Position numbers and translations under genes: made by a program. A DNA stretch of 5,052 nucleotides from the NCBI GenBank assembly GCA_964571965.1, contig CAZNFQ010000131.1, positions 1 to 5,052 on the forward strand. The letters are read 5' to 3'. Numbering within the stretch: the stretch's first letter is position 1; each line of letters begins with the position of its first letter. Below, piece by piece: positions 4,923-5,052 of this stretch. The stretch is from Sabulitectum sp964571965 (lineage in GTDB: Bacteria; Fermentibacterota; Fermentibacteria; Fermentibacterales; JCC-6). The notes under the pieces are model-generated. The model searched no databases. It was not told the DNA's origin and saw only the letters and a list, made by a program, of their open reading frames with translations.

Positions 4923-5052
4923 GATCTTGCCAGCTGGCAACACCGTTGTCTATGTATCCATGGGTTGGATCAGAGGGCTTGCCGCACTCGATGTAAAACT
5001 CATCGCCATTTCCGCTCACAGCAAGAATGTAGGGCTCACCGCATTCGGGGCA
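4909..5052 (-). CDS. C-terminal end of a zinc-ribbon-like protein (partial)
   Basis: On the minus strand the frame is open from the right edge to a TAA at 4911-4909, giving 47 residues. The visible part begins CPECGEPYILAVSGNG and continues EFYIECGKPSDPTHGYID. It has Cys at visible positions 1, 4 and 23, each in a C-x-x-C-G or C-G knuckle context. That resembles one and a half zinc knuckles; any remaining ligand could lie upstream, outside the window. The tail is acidic and ends DPTEE. I cannot name the protein. The last 14 bases overlap the end of the GT-C-like gene tail to tail. The Cys-Gly pattern and the lack of any other gene in this stretch support it; the short length visible limits certainty. 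Confidence 0.62.
   Translation of the reverse strand, partial: CPECGEPYILAVSGNGDEFYIECGKPSDPTHGYIDNGVASWQDPTEE
4927..4940. repeat. Perfect 14-base palindrome just past the GT-C-like gene
   Basis: TTGCCAGCTGGCAA is self-complementary over all 14 bases and starts five bases after the TAG of the GT-C-like gene, within the last codons (VASWQ) of the partial minus-strand gene. As RNA it could form a five-pair stem with an AGCT loop on either strand. No T run follows, so it is not a standard intrinsic terminator. It could still slow polymerase, protect a 3' end, or be chance. Confidence 0.5.

Overview
This window looks like an ordinary bacterial chromosomal stretch. G+C is near one half by eye, genes are closely packed, and two starts have clear Shine-Dalgarno sequences. 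No ribosomal or other phylogenetic marker is present. The CorA fragment is closest, from memory, to the Thermotoga maritima type, which is widespread, so I do not assign a phylum. There are no RNA genes, CRISPR arrays, insertion sequences or phage genes, and no gene-free gap exceeds about 85 bases.

Layout from left to right. Bases 1-520 (minus) are the first 173 codons of a CorA-type Mg2+/Co2+ channel that runs off the left edge. Divergent from it, 575-1120 (plus) encodes a uracil-DNA-glycosylase superfamily protein resembling the hypoxanthine-DNA glycosylase family. It faces a minus-strand cluster. Read in transcription order, the cluster holds a one-repeat UPF0016/Gdt1-type cation transporter (3297-3022), a 12-helix MFS transporter (3005-1635) 16 bases downstream, and, after a possible weak terminator and new promoter, a small Ser/Lys-rich protein with a C-terminal membrane segment (1570-1202). 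Divergent from the cluster, 3381-4922 (plus) encodes a multi-helix membrane protein resembling GT-C glycosyltransferases. Its 3' end overlaps by 14 bases, tail to tail, the end of a partial minus-strand gene (5052-4909) with a zinc-ribbon-like CPECG motif.

How the genes fit together: the UPF0016 and MFS genes are probably co-transcribed. The window is rich in membrane transport (CorA, UPF0016, MFS), but nothing shows that these act in one pathway. The glycosylase is a stand-alone repair gene. The GT-C-like gene may transfer sugar from a lipid-linked donor outside the cytoplasmic membrane, but it has no sugar-pathway neighbours here. I do not see a convincing new multi-gene system. The most under-described items are the Ser/Lys-rich membrane-anchored protein, the single-repeat UPF0016 protein, a near-perfect 16-base dyad in the divergent intergenic region, and the overlapping convergent 3' ends.
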